DNA of 64,000 nucleotides from contig JAMWFC010000122.1 in assembly GCA_027475525.1 (NCBI GenBank), forward strand, positions 186,001 through 250,000. The letters run 5' to 3'. Source of the stretch: Macrolepiota albuminosa (taxonomy: Eukaryota > Basidiomycota > Agaricomycetes > Agaricales > Agaricaceae). The position numbers and the translations under genes were made by a program. Shown here piece by piece: positions 43,829-56,466 of the stretch (positions within the stretch are counted from its first letter, which is position 1; each line of letters begins with the position of its first letter). The notes beneath the pieces were generated by a model. It ran no database searches, was not told the DNA's origin, and worked only from the letters and a program-made list of their open reading frames with translations.

Positions 43829-44479
43829 GCATCTGTGGTGTAGTGGAATATTTCTCATTGGTATTCCTTGTATCTTGCATTAGGTGGGTTCGACTCCCTC
43901 TAGTGTATTGAGATCGAACTCAAATATTTTTGACCACACACAGAAGAATAGACTGATGTTTATTTACATTATAGCAATGTAAAGTAAGCATTGGTGGTCT
44001 AGTGGAATATTATCCATTGGTCTTTATTATGTCTTGCAGTAGACGGGTTCGATTCCTACTAGTGCATTTTCATCTCACTGTTTTTAGCTAATTGTTATTT
44101 ACTACACAGTATGATAAACCAAGTAAGGTCCTAATTTAAACATAGTGACATGATATCTATTTAGACTATAGCAGTGTACAGTAAGCATCGATAATCTAGT
44201 GGAATATTATCCATTGGTCTTCATTGTGTGTTGCAGTAGGTGGGTTCGACTCCTGCTTGGTGCAATGAACATTAAAACGTTTGCAATTTTTGACCTGCTT
44301 AGCTAATTGTTATTTACTACACAGTATAATAAACAAAGTAAGGTCCTAATTTAAACAGAGTGACATGATATCTCTTTAGACTATAGCCGTATACAGTAAG
44401 CATTGATGGTCTAGTGGAATATTATCTATTGGTGTTTATTGTGTGTTGCAGTAGGTGGGTTCGACTCCTGCTTAGTGCA
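43829..44479 (+). repeat. Array of four tRNA-like repeats, same strand
   Basis: Units at 43,829-43,908, 43,988-44,066, 44,185-44,264 and 44,400-44,479 are each about 80 bp long. Each has an A box of the form TGGTCTAGTGGAATATT and a B box GGGTTCGACTCC or GGGTTCGATTCC. The best unit (43,988) starts GCATTGG and ends CTAGTGCA, which pair in seven positions with wobble, like a tRNA-Gly acceptor. Spacers are also repeated (TTAGCTAATTGTTATTTACTA, AAGTAAGGTCCTAATTTAAAC split over the unit border), so the whole is a tandem repeat of about 200-215 bp with a tRNA-like head. Confidence 0.75.
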
Positions 44480-44674
44480 ATGAACATTAAGACGTTTGCC
44501 TTTTTTGGCCTGCTTAGCTAATTGTTATTTACTAAACTGTAAGATAAACAAAGTAAGGTTTTGTCAAGCAATAAATCAAACTTCTTTTGTAACTTAAACA
44601 GGGTCACATGATATCTATTTTCAGAACTTGCTTCGTGTAAAGTTCTCGTCCGTTTCTTTAATCCTCCATCCGCC

Positions 44675-46568
44675 ATGTCTAACGAAGAACTCCACCAACG
44701 GGTCGTTGACGCGGATGTTCGAGTATTATACCTTGCTCTCAGAGGAGACCTGCGACAACTCAAAGCACAGCAGAAGGACCTGGTAAGATACAAGCACTCC
44801 TGCCTAATAGACATGCACTAATAGTCGTCCTGTAGATTGACATGTGGTTCAAGGTTAGGGACGTCAAGGATGACAAGAAACTCCTCCTTGATGCCAGGAG
44901 AAGTTTCATCAACGAAGTTATCCCGCTACTCCAGAACAAGCTTTCTGACGAGGATATGACCAGGCGGTTGAAGGACGCTGCGAAGAAATGGACCCAGAGG
45001 AGCGGAAGGGGGAGGAACCAAGTGGGGGTGAAGAACGACCTGATCCGTCGACCGAGGCCGGTCCGTCAACGGCACTGGCACGAGAAGACTGGATAGGTCA
45101 TAGGCCAGCAGCAGGAGATTTGTCTGGTCCATCACCGATTCCGAAGAAGAGAAAATGACCGAGTCCTCCAGCGGCAGGAGATTTGTCTGGTCCGTCGCCA
45201 AATCCCAAGAAGCCAAAACGGGTGACCTATATTGGTCAACCTCCTCCTGGTAACTATTGTCGACAGAAGGAGCAGGAGGACGAGGATGAGGACAAGGATG
45301 AAGAGGAAGAGGAAGAGGAAGAACAAGAGGGCAGAATACCGAAGGGGGAAATTACTGGAGGGATGCTGTTGGGCAGGTATCTGAGGACAGCACCTCGTCG
45401 CGAGGGTCAGCACATCAACCCCCCTTGCCAATATTGCGCAAGTAAGCGGCTACAGTGTGTCAGGACAAAGGGCGGCACCGCATGCGATCCCTGCCGGCTC
45501 ATTCGCAAACGAACATGCAGCCTGACGATTGTCAAGAAAACCGTCAAGCCCAGCAACAAGGGAAAGGGGAAAAAACCACTGAGAAAGAAGTCAGTGACGA
45601 TTATTGAGAGTGATGACGGTATGAAACTCTTTTTCTGCTCAAATAGCTAACCAATAGTTAGCAGATGAACCAACCAGTCCAATTGCAGGACCATCAAAAC
45701 CGTCCGTCCGTCCATCCCAACCGTCGACCTCCAACCCCCAGCGGACCCTCTTCCGGTCAAGGGAAAGGGCAAGGAGCGGGCAATGGAGTCTAGCCACAGT
45801 GAGGACATTGTGGCTGGTGTAATGGCAGGGGTGGAGAGCCGTTTGGACAGGATGGAGAATGGGTTCCAGGAAGCATTGCGGAATGTTGGGGAGCAGGTGT
45901 GGGACGGGTTTGTCACGGCTGAGGTGAGCTGGTTACCGCGTATTGAGGACTTCTTCCGTCACTACCAGACTCAGGTCGACACGCTCGGTGGCCGCATAGA
46001 AACCCTGCAAACGAATGTTTCTCTTGCAGGTGAGACACTTGAAGACCACGCCGGACGTATCCGTCAGACGGAAGAGCAGATCCGCAATATTTGGGGTGTG
46101 GTTGACACTTTGCAGAATCAACTTCACATCTCTACCCGTCCCTCCAGTCCGTCAGCTCAGGATGATGTGGCAGTGCATCCAACAGGGCACAGTGGACTTG
46201 GACCCATCGTTGAAGAGGAAGAAACCACTCCTGACCCCATCGCTGACCAATCCCCTGCCACTGCTGACATATCCGTTTCCACTGGTGACACCTCTGCCCT
46301 CGCCACTGACCAATCCCATCACGCCGCTGACTTATCCACTCTCACCGTCGCTCCATCCCTGCTTCAACAAACATCCTCAGGGACGACTCCCACACGAACA
46401 TCTCCGTCACCCCCTCAACCATCTTCCGTCCCAGTCCCTGCCGAGGACCCTCTCCCTGGCCCAAGGGGACGGGCTTGCAGCAACTCCCGAAGTAGTCGGC
46501 CGCCGATGCAACGGACCCGATCATCCAGTCGGCTTACTGAGAGACGGAAGGCAACAGAAGAGAAGTGA
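44675..46568 (+). CDS. Zn-cluster DNA-binding-like protein of the KDZ element
   Basis: The first exon (44,675-44,782, MSNEELHQRVVDADVRVLYL) splices at GTAAGA to an exon at 44,836 coding a helical domain (DMWFKVRDVKDDKKLLLDAR). The middle has a highly acidic run and then a Zn2Cys6-like cluster C-x2-C-x6-C-x8-C-x2-C-x7-C beginning PCQYCASKRLQC (about 45,423-45,525), flanked by basic residues. The last part (45,783-46,568) has a coiled-coil-like stretch and a Ser/Thr/Pro-rich tail. Such clusters bind CGG triplets in fungal regulators. Two near-identical PAAGDLSGPSP stretches about 64 bp apart (45,100-45,220) and a frame change there suggest a small tandem duplication or indel; the exon model is therefore approximate. 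It is probably an accessory or regulatory protein of the element. Confidence 0.65.
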
Positions 46569-46747
46569 AGATGGACAATCACATATTTTTTTTTTCATTA
46601 TGACACACATTCGTACATTTTTGTAACCCTATAGTTTACAAAATGTAATATAACATTCCCCCCTTCCCCACATCAATGACGGCGGACTGGTCGAATGACC
46701 TTAGTGCGGCTGCTACTCCTTTTTGCTGGTGTAGACATATCAATGTA

Positions 46748-48974
46748 TCAAGCTGCATCCTCCTGTAACATTTGTGCTTGAGACTTGCGGGGTCGCTTGG
46801 AATTTGTTGACAATTGGTTAGGCAATGCCTTGCGCTTCTTTTGGTTTTGTAATGCCGGCCTTCCCTCACCTTCAAATTGGTCATTGTCCTCATCTTGAAG
46901 AATGTTGAGCACCCTTCTTGACACTCTATATCTAGGGGAACCATCACTAGGGCCATTAATTGGAGGGTCTGGATGGCTCCATCCTCTTTGTTGTAAGAGG
47001 TGGATGGTAGTGGCATCTACCACTGCTGTATCATCAACACATCCGTCATGAACGGATTCGTCGAGAGCGGACTCGTCGTGAGCGGAAGCTGATACATTTG
47101 GTCGGGATTCGTTGTGAACCGTGGATCTGTTGTGGCGCTGAGGCTGGGGAGTGTGCGGTGAGCGCAAGACAGGAGGTTCCTCCTGTAAGTCAGGCAGTGG
47201 TGTGTGTGGTACGCTAGGTGACAGGGGAAGTGTAGGCCCCCGTTGCCACTCCAAGTTGGCTGCAGATCCGGTGACTAAAGCGGATCCGCCATCAGCGGCT
47301 CCATCATTAGCAATGGTCCTACTGTTGCCATCGACTACCGCAGATCCGGTGACTAAAGCGGATCCGCCATCAGCGGCTCCATCATTAGCAATGGTCCTAC
47401 TGTTGCCATCGACTACCGCTGATGGTGTTGGCCTCTGTTTCCGATTTTTCCCTCCATTTTTGCATGTAGCCTTATGTGCTGCTGCTGCTGCCGCATTTTT
47501 TTCACGATCAGCTCGGGTGCCGTACTCGGCAGCTACTGGCTGCTTGTGACGGTTGAGATAAACCGTCCAGCAGAAGGTATCACCGGATCCATACTGTCCT
47601 TGACGGTCTCTCCAGAAGTTCAGCAGACGCAATAGCTCAGGCCGACCAAGATTATGAGGATCTTGGAATATCAGACCCTCTGGAAGATACCTTGAATGTA
47701 TGAATTGCTGATCATTGGTCCTCACTGCCTTGTAAGGAGCAGATTCATAACGGTAACCAGACGCAATTTCTGATGGGGTGATCAGATGATGAGCAAAGGT
47801 GGAGAAAACTAGGATTCACTGTAATGAGTATTTAGATAGTCCCGGACAAGCATTTCCAATTCTGCCCAAGTTTGAAATATATTTGGTCCTGGATCTGCTG
47901 GTAATATTGGGAATCCATCCCTATCCAGATCAAGGATGAGGTCATGGCGTGTAAGGATAGGAGGAGTCAAATCATGGGGTGATTGCATGTTGGACGGCAT
48001 GTCTCTACCAAGAAGAGCAGACATGTAATCCATCATCTTCTTGTTGAGGTCACTAACAAGGTCAGGAAAGGAGTCTTGAAAGGTAGGTCGGTTAGCATGG
48101 GTCAAGTATGACATATTGTCATGACTATAATTGGTGTCAAAATTGTTTAAAGAATGATGGCACCACATACATTCTAATAGTCATGCCTTCATCTGCATAC
48201 CAACCAACAACAGTCCAACTCAACATGCCCATCTCTCTAAATCGAAGCACATCTGCATCGTCCACACGCTTCAAACCGTGCTTTCGGGCCTTCCTGGAGA
48301 GACAACGATTAGAAAGCGGAATCAAGCGGACGGATGTACAACGAATAGAGGACGGATAGGGGACGGAAGCAGTACCAACTTGCGCTGAATTTCTGGCGGA
48401 TTTCCTTTTTCGCTCCATTCTGCCGCCATCTTCCGTAAACGACTTTCCTCCTGCGGTGTGAGTTGATGCATAACATTTTTGACAGCCACATTATATTGTG
48501 CAAATGCATCCAATCCCGAGGCGTTGTGATCCTTACCCCTCAACAAGTTCTGGATCTCCTCGTTTATCTCCTTTGCCATTGTCTGCCGGACAACATCTCG
48601 CAGTGAAGTTTTCAGGAGCACCTTTGGATCTTTATGCTGGTAATAAGGGCGCCAGCAATTCTTGATATACTGGACAACCTTCTATTCAAGCAAATGATGT
48701 CTAGTTCTTTGCAATGAGTTGCTGTACCTACTTTGATTCTCTCTGCCCACTCTTCCCCTGTCTTTGGCTCTGTCCCCTTAGTGGCCCAGTAGTTGAAAAT
48801 ATCCGTTAGGATTTTATCCTTCAAGATAGCAGTCCGAGCTTGAGGAGTAGTTGAGGAGCGGTAGAGTTCCTTGTATGGTTCAAAGATAGATCTTTCTTCC
48901 GCTGTAAATATCGGTTCCACTCGTCTTTTCTTTGGTGAAAATATTGGTTCAGGCGGTTGCAGGAGGGCAGACAT
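46748..48974 (-). CDS. Unknown KDZ-element accessory protein
   Basis: Minus-strand multi-exon gene starting MSALLQPPEPIFSPKKRRVE (48,974) and ending QAQMLQEDAA (stop at 46,748). Exon blocks in order are ILTDIFNYWATKGTEPKTGE, DVVRQTMAKEINEEIQNLLR, EMGMLSWTVVGWYADEGMTI, NQQFIHSRYL-like and LLRLLNFWRDRQGQYGSGDT, followed by a basic, Ala- and Ser-rich tail. A 26-residue segment (VVDGNSRTIANDGAADGG core) is repeated exactly in frame (47,262-47,417). I recognise the general pattern of KDZ-linked mushroom proteins with a FNYWATKG-type helical start, but no function. Divergent with the transposase gene at 49,217, suggesting a shared promoter. Confidence 0.65.
47262..47417. repeat. 78-bp in-frame tandem duplication
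   Basis: Two identical 78-bp copies (47,262 and 47,340). At 78 bp it keeps the reading frame of the minus-strand gene, unlike the set of 77-bp duplications. Confidence 0.88.
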
Positions 48975-49216
48975 GTTTGTAGACAATATAATTTTCTGCA
49001 ACCACACAGTTCTCAACCGAAGGATCACATGATAAAATATAGATTTTCCGTTCAGTGTCCGTTGATGACAAACGGATTCCGTTTGTCTTCGACGGATAGG
49101 GTCCGCTGTCCGCTGGTATCCGGCCCGTCCAAATTGGGGCATATTGCCGATATCGATGAGCGGTCTCATTAGATATCCCGTACAATGGCTAGGTCCTGGC
49201 CATAGATATTTTGATC

Positions 49217-52200
49217 ATGAACCTGAACTCTCTAAAGAAACACAAGCGACCAAAAACAACAGTCATCAGACAAAGGGACCTCATCCCGTTTGCTGAGGAA
49301 AGGACACGACTCACTCAGAACACACGAGGGTTGCCAGTCCTCATAACACAACGGCTACCACTGGGTCCCGCTCCCATTGTAACTGGTGCACCATCTGCGG
49401 CATTTGCAGATGATGATAACTTTGCACACTTGGACAATAATCCAACGGTAGATGATGTAGATGATACAATGCCCGTATCCATAAGGCATGTAAAGGTGAT
49501 TTGAATGTATGCTATTATTGAGAGCGAATTATTCAAGTTCATACATAGACACAGGCAGATTATCTTAACGACTTCATCAACCATGTTCCACAGTTGCTCA
49601 ATGGATTGCTTGGTCGTGAATCAATGGATGACGTTACTGATTGCCTTGCTTGTCCTGACCATTACCTCGCACGATGGCGATGCCGTGATTGCGTTGGGTC
49701 AAGAATATTCTGTCACGGATGTTTCCGCTGCACGCACGACTCCAACCCGTTTCACCGACCTGAAGTATGGAATGGTAGGTATTTCCAACCAATGAATATG
49801 TCGGATACTGGAGGGTATTTCTATATCCAACACAATTCATTGCATGCAAACTGTCATCAAGGGAAGGTCAGGGTCAGGGCTCTTGAGGACCACGAGCGGA
49901 AAAAGGACATTCAGGAGCAAGAGTTTCTACGACTCGAATATCAACTGGATGTTGAACTTCCATCAGCGGATAGCGATCCGGGACATCCGGCAGCGCATCC
50001 ATCCATGACTTCAGATTTCCTGAGCAGACTTCAGGATGCCAGCCTTGATCAAATCATGGAAGAGGAAGAGCAAGAGGACCCAGAGAATAATGTGCCAATA
50101 GAAGATATTCCAGAAGATCGGCCAGCCACGAATGGGTTCCGTATGGACAGATATGATTGCTTTGGGAATCCAATACAACGGATTGTTCACACAACTGGAG
50201 TACACTACATCACTGTCATTTCATGTGAGTGTTCTGGGATGGATGTCTTGGTGGAGGATACCATCCGCTCGCAGCTGGTCCCCAGTACATTTGATCGGAC
50301 ACAAACATATTTTACAACGGCTGTGCTGGACGACTTCCGTCTGACAAATCTAAGTGCAAAGCATCCACCTACCAGTACTGGCAGAAAATTGCAAGAATAA
50401 CTTCCCCGATTGCATCTTCTGGTGAGGTGGATAACCTTTACCACGAGCTACAACGACTTTCTCGTTCATGGCGGTGGCTGAAGAAGTTGAAGTGGGCAGG
50501 CTTCGGCCATGATGAATTGAGGCATCCCATGGCGCCGGACCGTGGTGAACTTGCAATATTCTGTCCAACTTGTCCCCAACCAGGAGTCAATCTTCCATCC
50601 AACTGGGAAGAAGATCCCGTCTGGTGGAAGTTCAATCGTTCTTTAATGATGGACGGCAACTTCAAGGCGGATCACGTCCGATATTCTAATCCTGCTCATG
50701 ATGTATGGCATTCAGAAGGCGGTGGTATGATGGCCAGGAGGGATGAGCTCACCCACTATCTCAAGCGCGCAAAGGAACAGCCAACGGTGAGTGACATTCT
50801 TTAACTCTACCTGTCCGCCGTCCGCTCATCAATTCAATCCTGTCCGTCGGCCGTCCACTGGACCTCCGGCTGTCCAGGGAGCCGCCTGTGAAAACACATT
50901 CAAAGCCATTGAAAAGGCCCTGATGATGAACAAGTCATGCGACATTACTGGTATTGTTGCAACGGCATGTACACGGCACGGCTGCTTTGCTCCTAATAGT
51001 GTAACAAACTTGACCTGTGGTGAAGGCCAGGTTTACACAGACTTTTCCATCACACGGGCAGTTAAGACAACCAACATGGATGGGATTCAGCGTCTCCTAC
51101 TGGTATATGACATAGCATGCCAGTGGTGTGTCAAATTTTCTGAACGGCTTGCCGAGGCCAGAGAAGTCCTGCCAGATAATCTACTCGTGGACTTTGCAAT
51201 AGGACTTCTTCATGTCCATGGGCATAAGGAGGATTGTTTTTTCCGCTTTGCCCCGTCCTTCATTCCTGGGGCCGGTCATTTGGCTGGGGAGATAATTGAA
51301 AGTCTCTGGTCTACACTAAATGAAGTCTCACAGATGGCCCGTACGGCTACCTTGGCACATCGGGCAGAAATCCTTGATGATCACATGTGTGACTCAAACT
51401 GGAAGAAGCTGCTTGACATGGTTCCATTCCTATGTCAAAGTACAGGACTGCTGTTGAGATGAGAGATGCAGCCGTTCAATATTTCACCGAGCGATCCGTC
51501 GGAATATCAACGGATTTACTAACAAGCTGGGAAGCCGGAATAGCTAAGGCAGAAAGGCTCAGAGAGGAGGGAAACCGTAAAGCAATGGATATTCTGAAAG
51601 CTCGTACAATGACCTTCAATAGTGCAAGTGAAGACCGAATGGCAGCAGACAGTGGAAACCACTCAACGGATGTTGCAGCGACGGATATTCATTCCTTCTG
51701 GATTCAACTTGCCCTTGACATTGAGGAGCAGCAGTAAGGTGTATTGCTGATGGCCCAAACTATTTCACTAATTGGAAGCTCAGAATTGCAATTCAGGACC
51801 AGGTTCGCCGTTTGAATCGGCATGCAAGCAATGATGATCGGCAAAAGGTCGAGGCGGAAAGAGAAATATTAAGGGTTCGACTCAATGTCCTTGCTGCTTC
51901 TCAGGACAGGAGCGGGTTCATTGCTGGTGGAAGGCGGACTGCCCCCCTGGAACCGGATGAAGTTCCCGGAGCCTTTGACGACAATGAAATGGCGGAAGAT
52001 GGACAACCAGCGGATCCGCTGGTACCGCCGGCGATAACCTTGAACCAACGGATGTAGTTGTTCCAGAAGATTTTGAAATCTCCTTCCCATCTATGATCAT
52101 GGGTAATGTCTCACCATTAACAATGATAGAGCGCAATCTGCGCTTGATTCAAATTGAAAGGCTCCTGCAAGCCCTTCGGAATTCATTGCAGAGAAATCAT

Positions 52201-52844
52201 TCCTATATTCTCACGTCGTCCGGGTCGCCCCAAGCAAGAATGTGAAAACTCGAGCTCGCGCATCTCTTCAAAGAATCCAGGCCTCAATCCTGGTGAAGGC
52301 TCGTGCCTATGCACGATGCCGCAGTGCTCTGCTGCGACTGGATCGGACCCCAGCATTCAGAGAAAGTATCCAGTTCTACAGAAAGCGATTTGAATGCAAG
52401 CACAGCTATACGAGATCCCAACATTCCTGGTTCATCAAGGATCAAGGTATCTTGGATATGGCACTCTAATTCTGATGCAGAAAATGAATCTGCAACTATT
52501 TCTGAATGTGAGTCCTCTTGTTAACATTTCCATTATCATTACATCCGTTCGTGAACATATCTCTTCAGTTAATCGTGTTTTATCTACGTGCTAGAGCACA
52601 ACGCAACAGATGGACAGAGGAATGTCAGCTTGTCACGAGTGAAATGGAGTGGACAGTTCGGTATTTCTTCAACCAGGCAGATATTTGGTCGAAGCGTGGT
52701 ATGTCAGTGAAGAAAAGAGGTCTCCAGTCATATGCCCACAAAAAGGTGGCCATGTGGCAAGAATTGGCCTCGATGGCAATTGATAAATTTAGGCGGGTGC
52801 TTCCTGATTTTATTCCCCCCCAAACTGCAAGAGATCCGCTGTGA
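49217..52844 (+). pseudogene. KDZ transposase, interrupted by several frameshifts
   Basis: Exon 1 (49,217-49,495, MNLNSLKKHKRPKTTV) joins at 49,555 to a cysteine cluster of the CxC type (DCLACPDHYLARWRCRDC, then FCHGCF, NPFHRPEVWNGRYF). The catalytic core follows: MDGNFKADH (first Asp, about 50,650), LLLVYDIACQW (second Asp, about 51,098) and GEIIESLWSTLNEVSQ (Glu, about 51,290), plus TACTRHGCFAPNSV and HVHGHKEDC. The C-terminal helical part has ARCRSALLRLDRTPAF and YLRARAQRNRWTEECQLV. It would cut and paste the element. Single-base frame changes occur near 50,360, 51,437, 51,735 and 52,020, and each leaves the family sequence readable in another frame. This is either a recently damaged gene or sequencing error. 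Confidence 0.88.
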
Positions 52845-53016
52845 AAATGGTGGATGCAGAGACGGATTGATGTGACGGATGCAGCTTGCTGCCATCAGCG
52901 GATGATCGGAACGGATTTGTGACAGTCACGTGCAATGGAATTGTTGAAAATCACTTTTGTTTACAAGGCACAAAAATCTGATACATAGCAGTATCCCTTC
53001 TACAAGCAAGAGTGCA

Positions 53017-55107
53017 ATGGCGTCTACCTCTGTACCACACAATGTCATGTCCCAAGCTACTGTACTAGAAAATTTGCAAGAGGTTGTTGACTACATCGAG
53101 TCACGCCTCATTGCAGCACTTTCCATATTTGGCAATCTTGCGCCAAGTCTTGAAGCGGAAGAGGCATGGATTATCCAGCATCTAGACAAGGAGTTGGTAA
53201 GATGACTTCAAAATGTGTAAATATATTAGGATCTGACTGTGTGCCATAGAACTTTGTATTGTCATATCTGGGGGCTGCATCACTGAATAATGTGGTCTGC
53301 AATGTCCCAGACATTATCAAAAGCATGAGCCGATTTTTCCCTCTCCAAAATCAGCAAACTTTGCCCACAGAGATCCTGGAGTTTGTTGATGGCCGTCAAG
53401 GTCTTATTAGAAATCTGTATGGCTGTGATTGGTGGAACCACATTGGCCGAGAGGATGTTCAGATCTTAAGCAATGAAACGCTGGAGCATTGCCTTCTCGT
53501 ACATCAGCAAGGCTTCCACTCTCTTGAAAGCTTCTTGGCATGCAACCGCCGGCCGCCCATGACATTGCCATCCGATGGATTGGTGTCCGTCCCAGCACCA
53601 GACGATTTGCTCCGTGTGTTTGCAGGTAGCGGATCCACCAGGGGCCACCAGCGGACGCTTCTAGCCCTAGACAAGTGGCGGTCGCTGGATAGGACGGAAC
53701 ATGTGCCAACGGCCAACGATATGATCCGCCTGTTTGCTGGCAGCAAGTCCATTGCTGCTTCCGTTGTCAGTTCCATTGCCAGGTCCGTGGATCCTGCTCG
53801 GACGGGCCAATTGACAGGCATCGAGTCCCATACCAACAGTATTGATGGTGAGCAGCCTGATCCTCAAGACTGCCTCTCCATGGCGCATCCTACCACTCTC
53901 CCTGATGTCGACTCTCCCCAATGGCCATCCTTGACACATATCGAACCCTCGAACGCACAACATCCATTCCACCACCTCTACAGTCAGAGTAAACCTGGAC
54001 TGGTGTATGGCCCTACAATGGAAAACTCTCGCGTTGTGGTTCAACTGGCATCCCAACTTCCTTCTGCCCCAGCAGCTCATGTCCGTGGGACATTCAGGGA
54101 GCTGGGGGAAACTGACGACGACCAGGTGGATATCCCTAATCCATCTATTAGTGACCCTGACTTAGAGGGTATCCCTCCTTTGTTCATTCCTGCGGAAGAG
54201 GAGATGGAAGACGAATCTTTGCCGCCTTTGTTCATTCCTGCGGAAGAGGAGACGGAAGACGAATCTTTGCCGCCTTTGTTCATTCCTGCGGAAGAGGAGA
54301 CGGAAGACGAATCTTTGCCGCCTTTGTTCATTCCTGCGCAAGAGGAGATGGAAGAGGATTCTTTGCCTCCTTTGTTCATTCTGCGGAAGAGGAGACTGAA
54401 GACAATGATTTGCCCCCTTTGTTCATTCCTGCGGAAGAGGAGATGGACGTGGAGACCGTGGCGGCTGGTGACGGCGGACAAACGGAAGTCCGGAGCGGCG
54501 GACGTATGGCAACTGAGGACGAAGAAAACCTTCCACCGCTATTTCTTGTGACGGCAGAAGAGACGGATGGAGGCATGGCAGCCGATGACGAAGAAAATCT
54601 TCCACCGCTTTTTGATGTAACGGCTCTTCAAATCCCGTCTTCCCCCTTCCAACAATCTCCTTCCCCAACCCTACCTACTGGTAACAATGTCCGGGAGTGG
54701 GAGGAATATGAGTCACGTATGACTCGACGTGAGGATCAGAGAAGAATTAACGAATTGTATCAACAACGTGAGTATAATTTGGCACTGGTAATCATAGTTA
54801 ATTTATTTCAACAGAACAAGAATTTCGCGCTAGAGCAAAACATGGTCGATGTAGGCCCATTGGCCCTTTCAATCAAGCTGGCCGTACTGATGATGTGTCT
54901 GTTGATATGTCAGAGTCACCCTCACCATCTTCATCGTCAGGCCTGATAGCAAAGTATGAAGACATCACACTTCCCAGACCTCAAGGGCCATATACACCGG
55001 ACGACTTTGCATTTTTGACAGCAGACTACCTGATTCATGAGGATTTGTTCTATTCAGACACATTACATGAATCTAATGAAGAGGAGGAATACACATCGGA
55101 CGAGTAA
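53017..55107 (+). CDS. Repeat-rich acidic protein of the KDZ element
   Basis: Starts MASTSVPHNVMSQATVLENL (an ATG 60 bp upstream is also in frame). Exon 1 ends before GTAAGA at about 53,196; exon 2 begins near 53,250 and codes an N-terminal region with EILEFVDGRQGLIRNLYGCD and two related stretches (PDDLLRVFAGSGSTR and ANDMIRLFAGSKSIA). From 54,170 it has about six tandem copies of a 16-residue unit, LPPLFIPAEEEMEDES, with two more diverged ones. One base is missing at about 54,382 in a repeat unit (TTCATTCTGCGG instead of TTCATTCCTGCGG), which shifts the frame. The C-terminus is acidic (ESNEEEEYTSDE). The LPPLF-type short motifs resemble acidic activation or docking peptides, an inference only. 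Function unknown. Confidence 0.65.
54174..54450 (+). repeat. 48-bp coding tandem repeat
   Basis: Six units of 48 bp with core CCGCCTTTGTTCATTCCTGC; the fifth-to-sixth junction has lost one base. Near identity of neighbouring units suggests recent slippage or unequal crossing over. Confidence 0.88.
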
Positions 55108-55440
55108 TTTAATCCTTAGTTACTATAATTCTTGGCTTTTCCGTTGGTTATTTTTCGTCAAGATTAACCGTCCTGTTGTGCTGCTGACAAATCCATTATA
55201 AATCCGTTTGATCCGTTACCTCCAGTTGTGCACTAGAAGGAACATAAACTGACAATATTCTGCTAGACCACAGGACATTCTGTGGATTATACATAAATAT
55301 CACTCTAGTATTGTGTACTAGGCTACAGCACTTTACTACAGACATTTCAATTAGTTTGGACAGGACTCAGGTCCACTAAGATTAACCGTCCCATTGTTTT
55401 GTTCCATTATGCCACTCTCATGAATGCAAAAAACAACACA
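55108..55440. other. Downstream spacer of the KDZ element, no gene seen
   Basis: Contains ATTAACCGTCC (twice) and ATCCGTT motifs of the kind spread over the element. No coding signal. Confidence 0.5.
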
Positions 55441-55455
55441 CTCTTCAACGATTAC

Positions 55456-55880
55456 ACAAGGGGGACTCGAACCCTCGAATTGGGCAGTAGAAAGAATATA
55501 GACGTAAATAACAATTAGTAAAACAAAGTTATGTCATGTCTAATGATGTGCACGAGTGGGATTCGAACCCAGCTCTTGTGCACGATATGAAATATCAATG
55601 TATCAATATTCCATTCGACCACAGGTCCTTACCAAAAATTAGTACAGTTTACATCTAGTGCAGAAATGCAGCAGTATAAAAAGACACCATTATACGTCAT
55701 TATGGTGGACTAGGGAAGTCTGGAACAATACTGAAAATTGAGTGGGTCAGATCAACTACCATAGGCCACTGACAGGCAGGTTTGACCCCCTTCTAAGTAA
55801 GCGCCTGTGGTACAATGGAATATTGATAAATTGATATTTCATATTGTGCACAAGAGGTGGGTTCGACTCCTGCTAGTGCA
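55456..55880. repeat. Cluster of tRNA-like repeats near the right end
   Basis: A partial minus-strand unit (55,456-55,500) has the B box GGGTTCGAGTCC. A full minus-strand unit lies at 55,549-55,630 (B box GGGTTCGAATCC, A-box region TGTGGTCGAATGG). A plus-strand unit lies at 55,801-55,880 (TGTGGTACAATGG and GGGTTCGACTCC, ending CTAGTGCA). The AATATTGATA centre is shared with the left array. Further partial units are at 56,137-56,200 and 56,203-56,230. Confidence 0.65.
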
Positions 55881-56385
55881 TATTAGAGCAGCAGGCCGCT
55901 GATGTCCGCTAGCATCATTAATGTGATCCGTTTAAAACTCCAGAGATTTCTGCAGTGGCATGGGTTGATCGTCTTTGCGCATGTGGTCATTCCAGATCTC
56001 GTGACTATGCGCAACTTCGGCCAACCCATACCCGCTTCAGTAATTTCTAGCGTTTTTAACGGATCAACTTGATGATGCTAGCGAGTGATGAACGGATATT
56101 TTATTAGGGCTTACAGGCCCTATTAAAATATTTGTCACTAGCAGGAGTCCAACCCGCCCCTCAATATTCCATTGTCACTATTAGACCCCATTAAGGTGGA
56201 GTAGAGGGAGTAGAACCCACCGCTGTACTTTTCCTCTTTCCTGTATACTTCTATGGTGTAAATAAATATCAGTCTAATATTGTCAATTCAATACAGATGC
56301 ACCAGTTGCAGTAAAATCTCTATCCGTTCAAATTCTGTATGGGTCCGCTTGTGCACTACATGAACACCGTCCTGACTTGTAGCAA

Positions 56386-56466
56386 GCGCCTGTGGTAGAA
56401 TGGAATATTCATCAATTGATATTTCATATTGTGCACAAGAAGTGGGTTCGACTCCCACTAGTTCAC
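56386..56466 (+). repeat. tRNA-like repeat in the right inverted repeat
   Basis: Mirror of 43,533-43,612: TGTGGTAGAATGG and GTGGG-TTCGACT-CCCAC with intact B box. Confidence 0.6.

Noticed and set aside
43829..44479. Four standard tRNA genes
   Set aside because: A and B boxes are good, but the stems pair poorly and no anticodon arm is consistent, so I call them tRNA-like repeats.
43829..56466. CRISPR array
   Set aside because: The repeats are tRNA-like, uneven in spacing and on both strands, and the host is a eukaryote.
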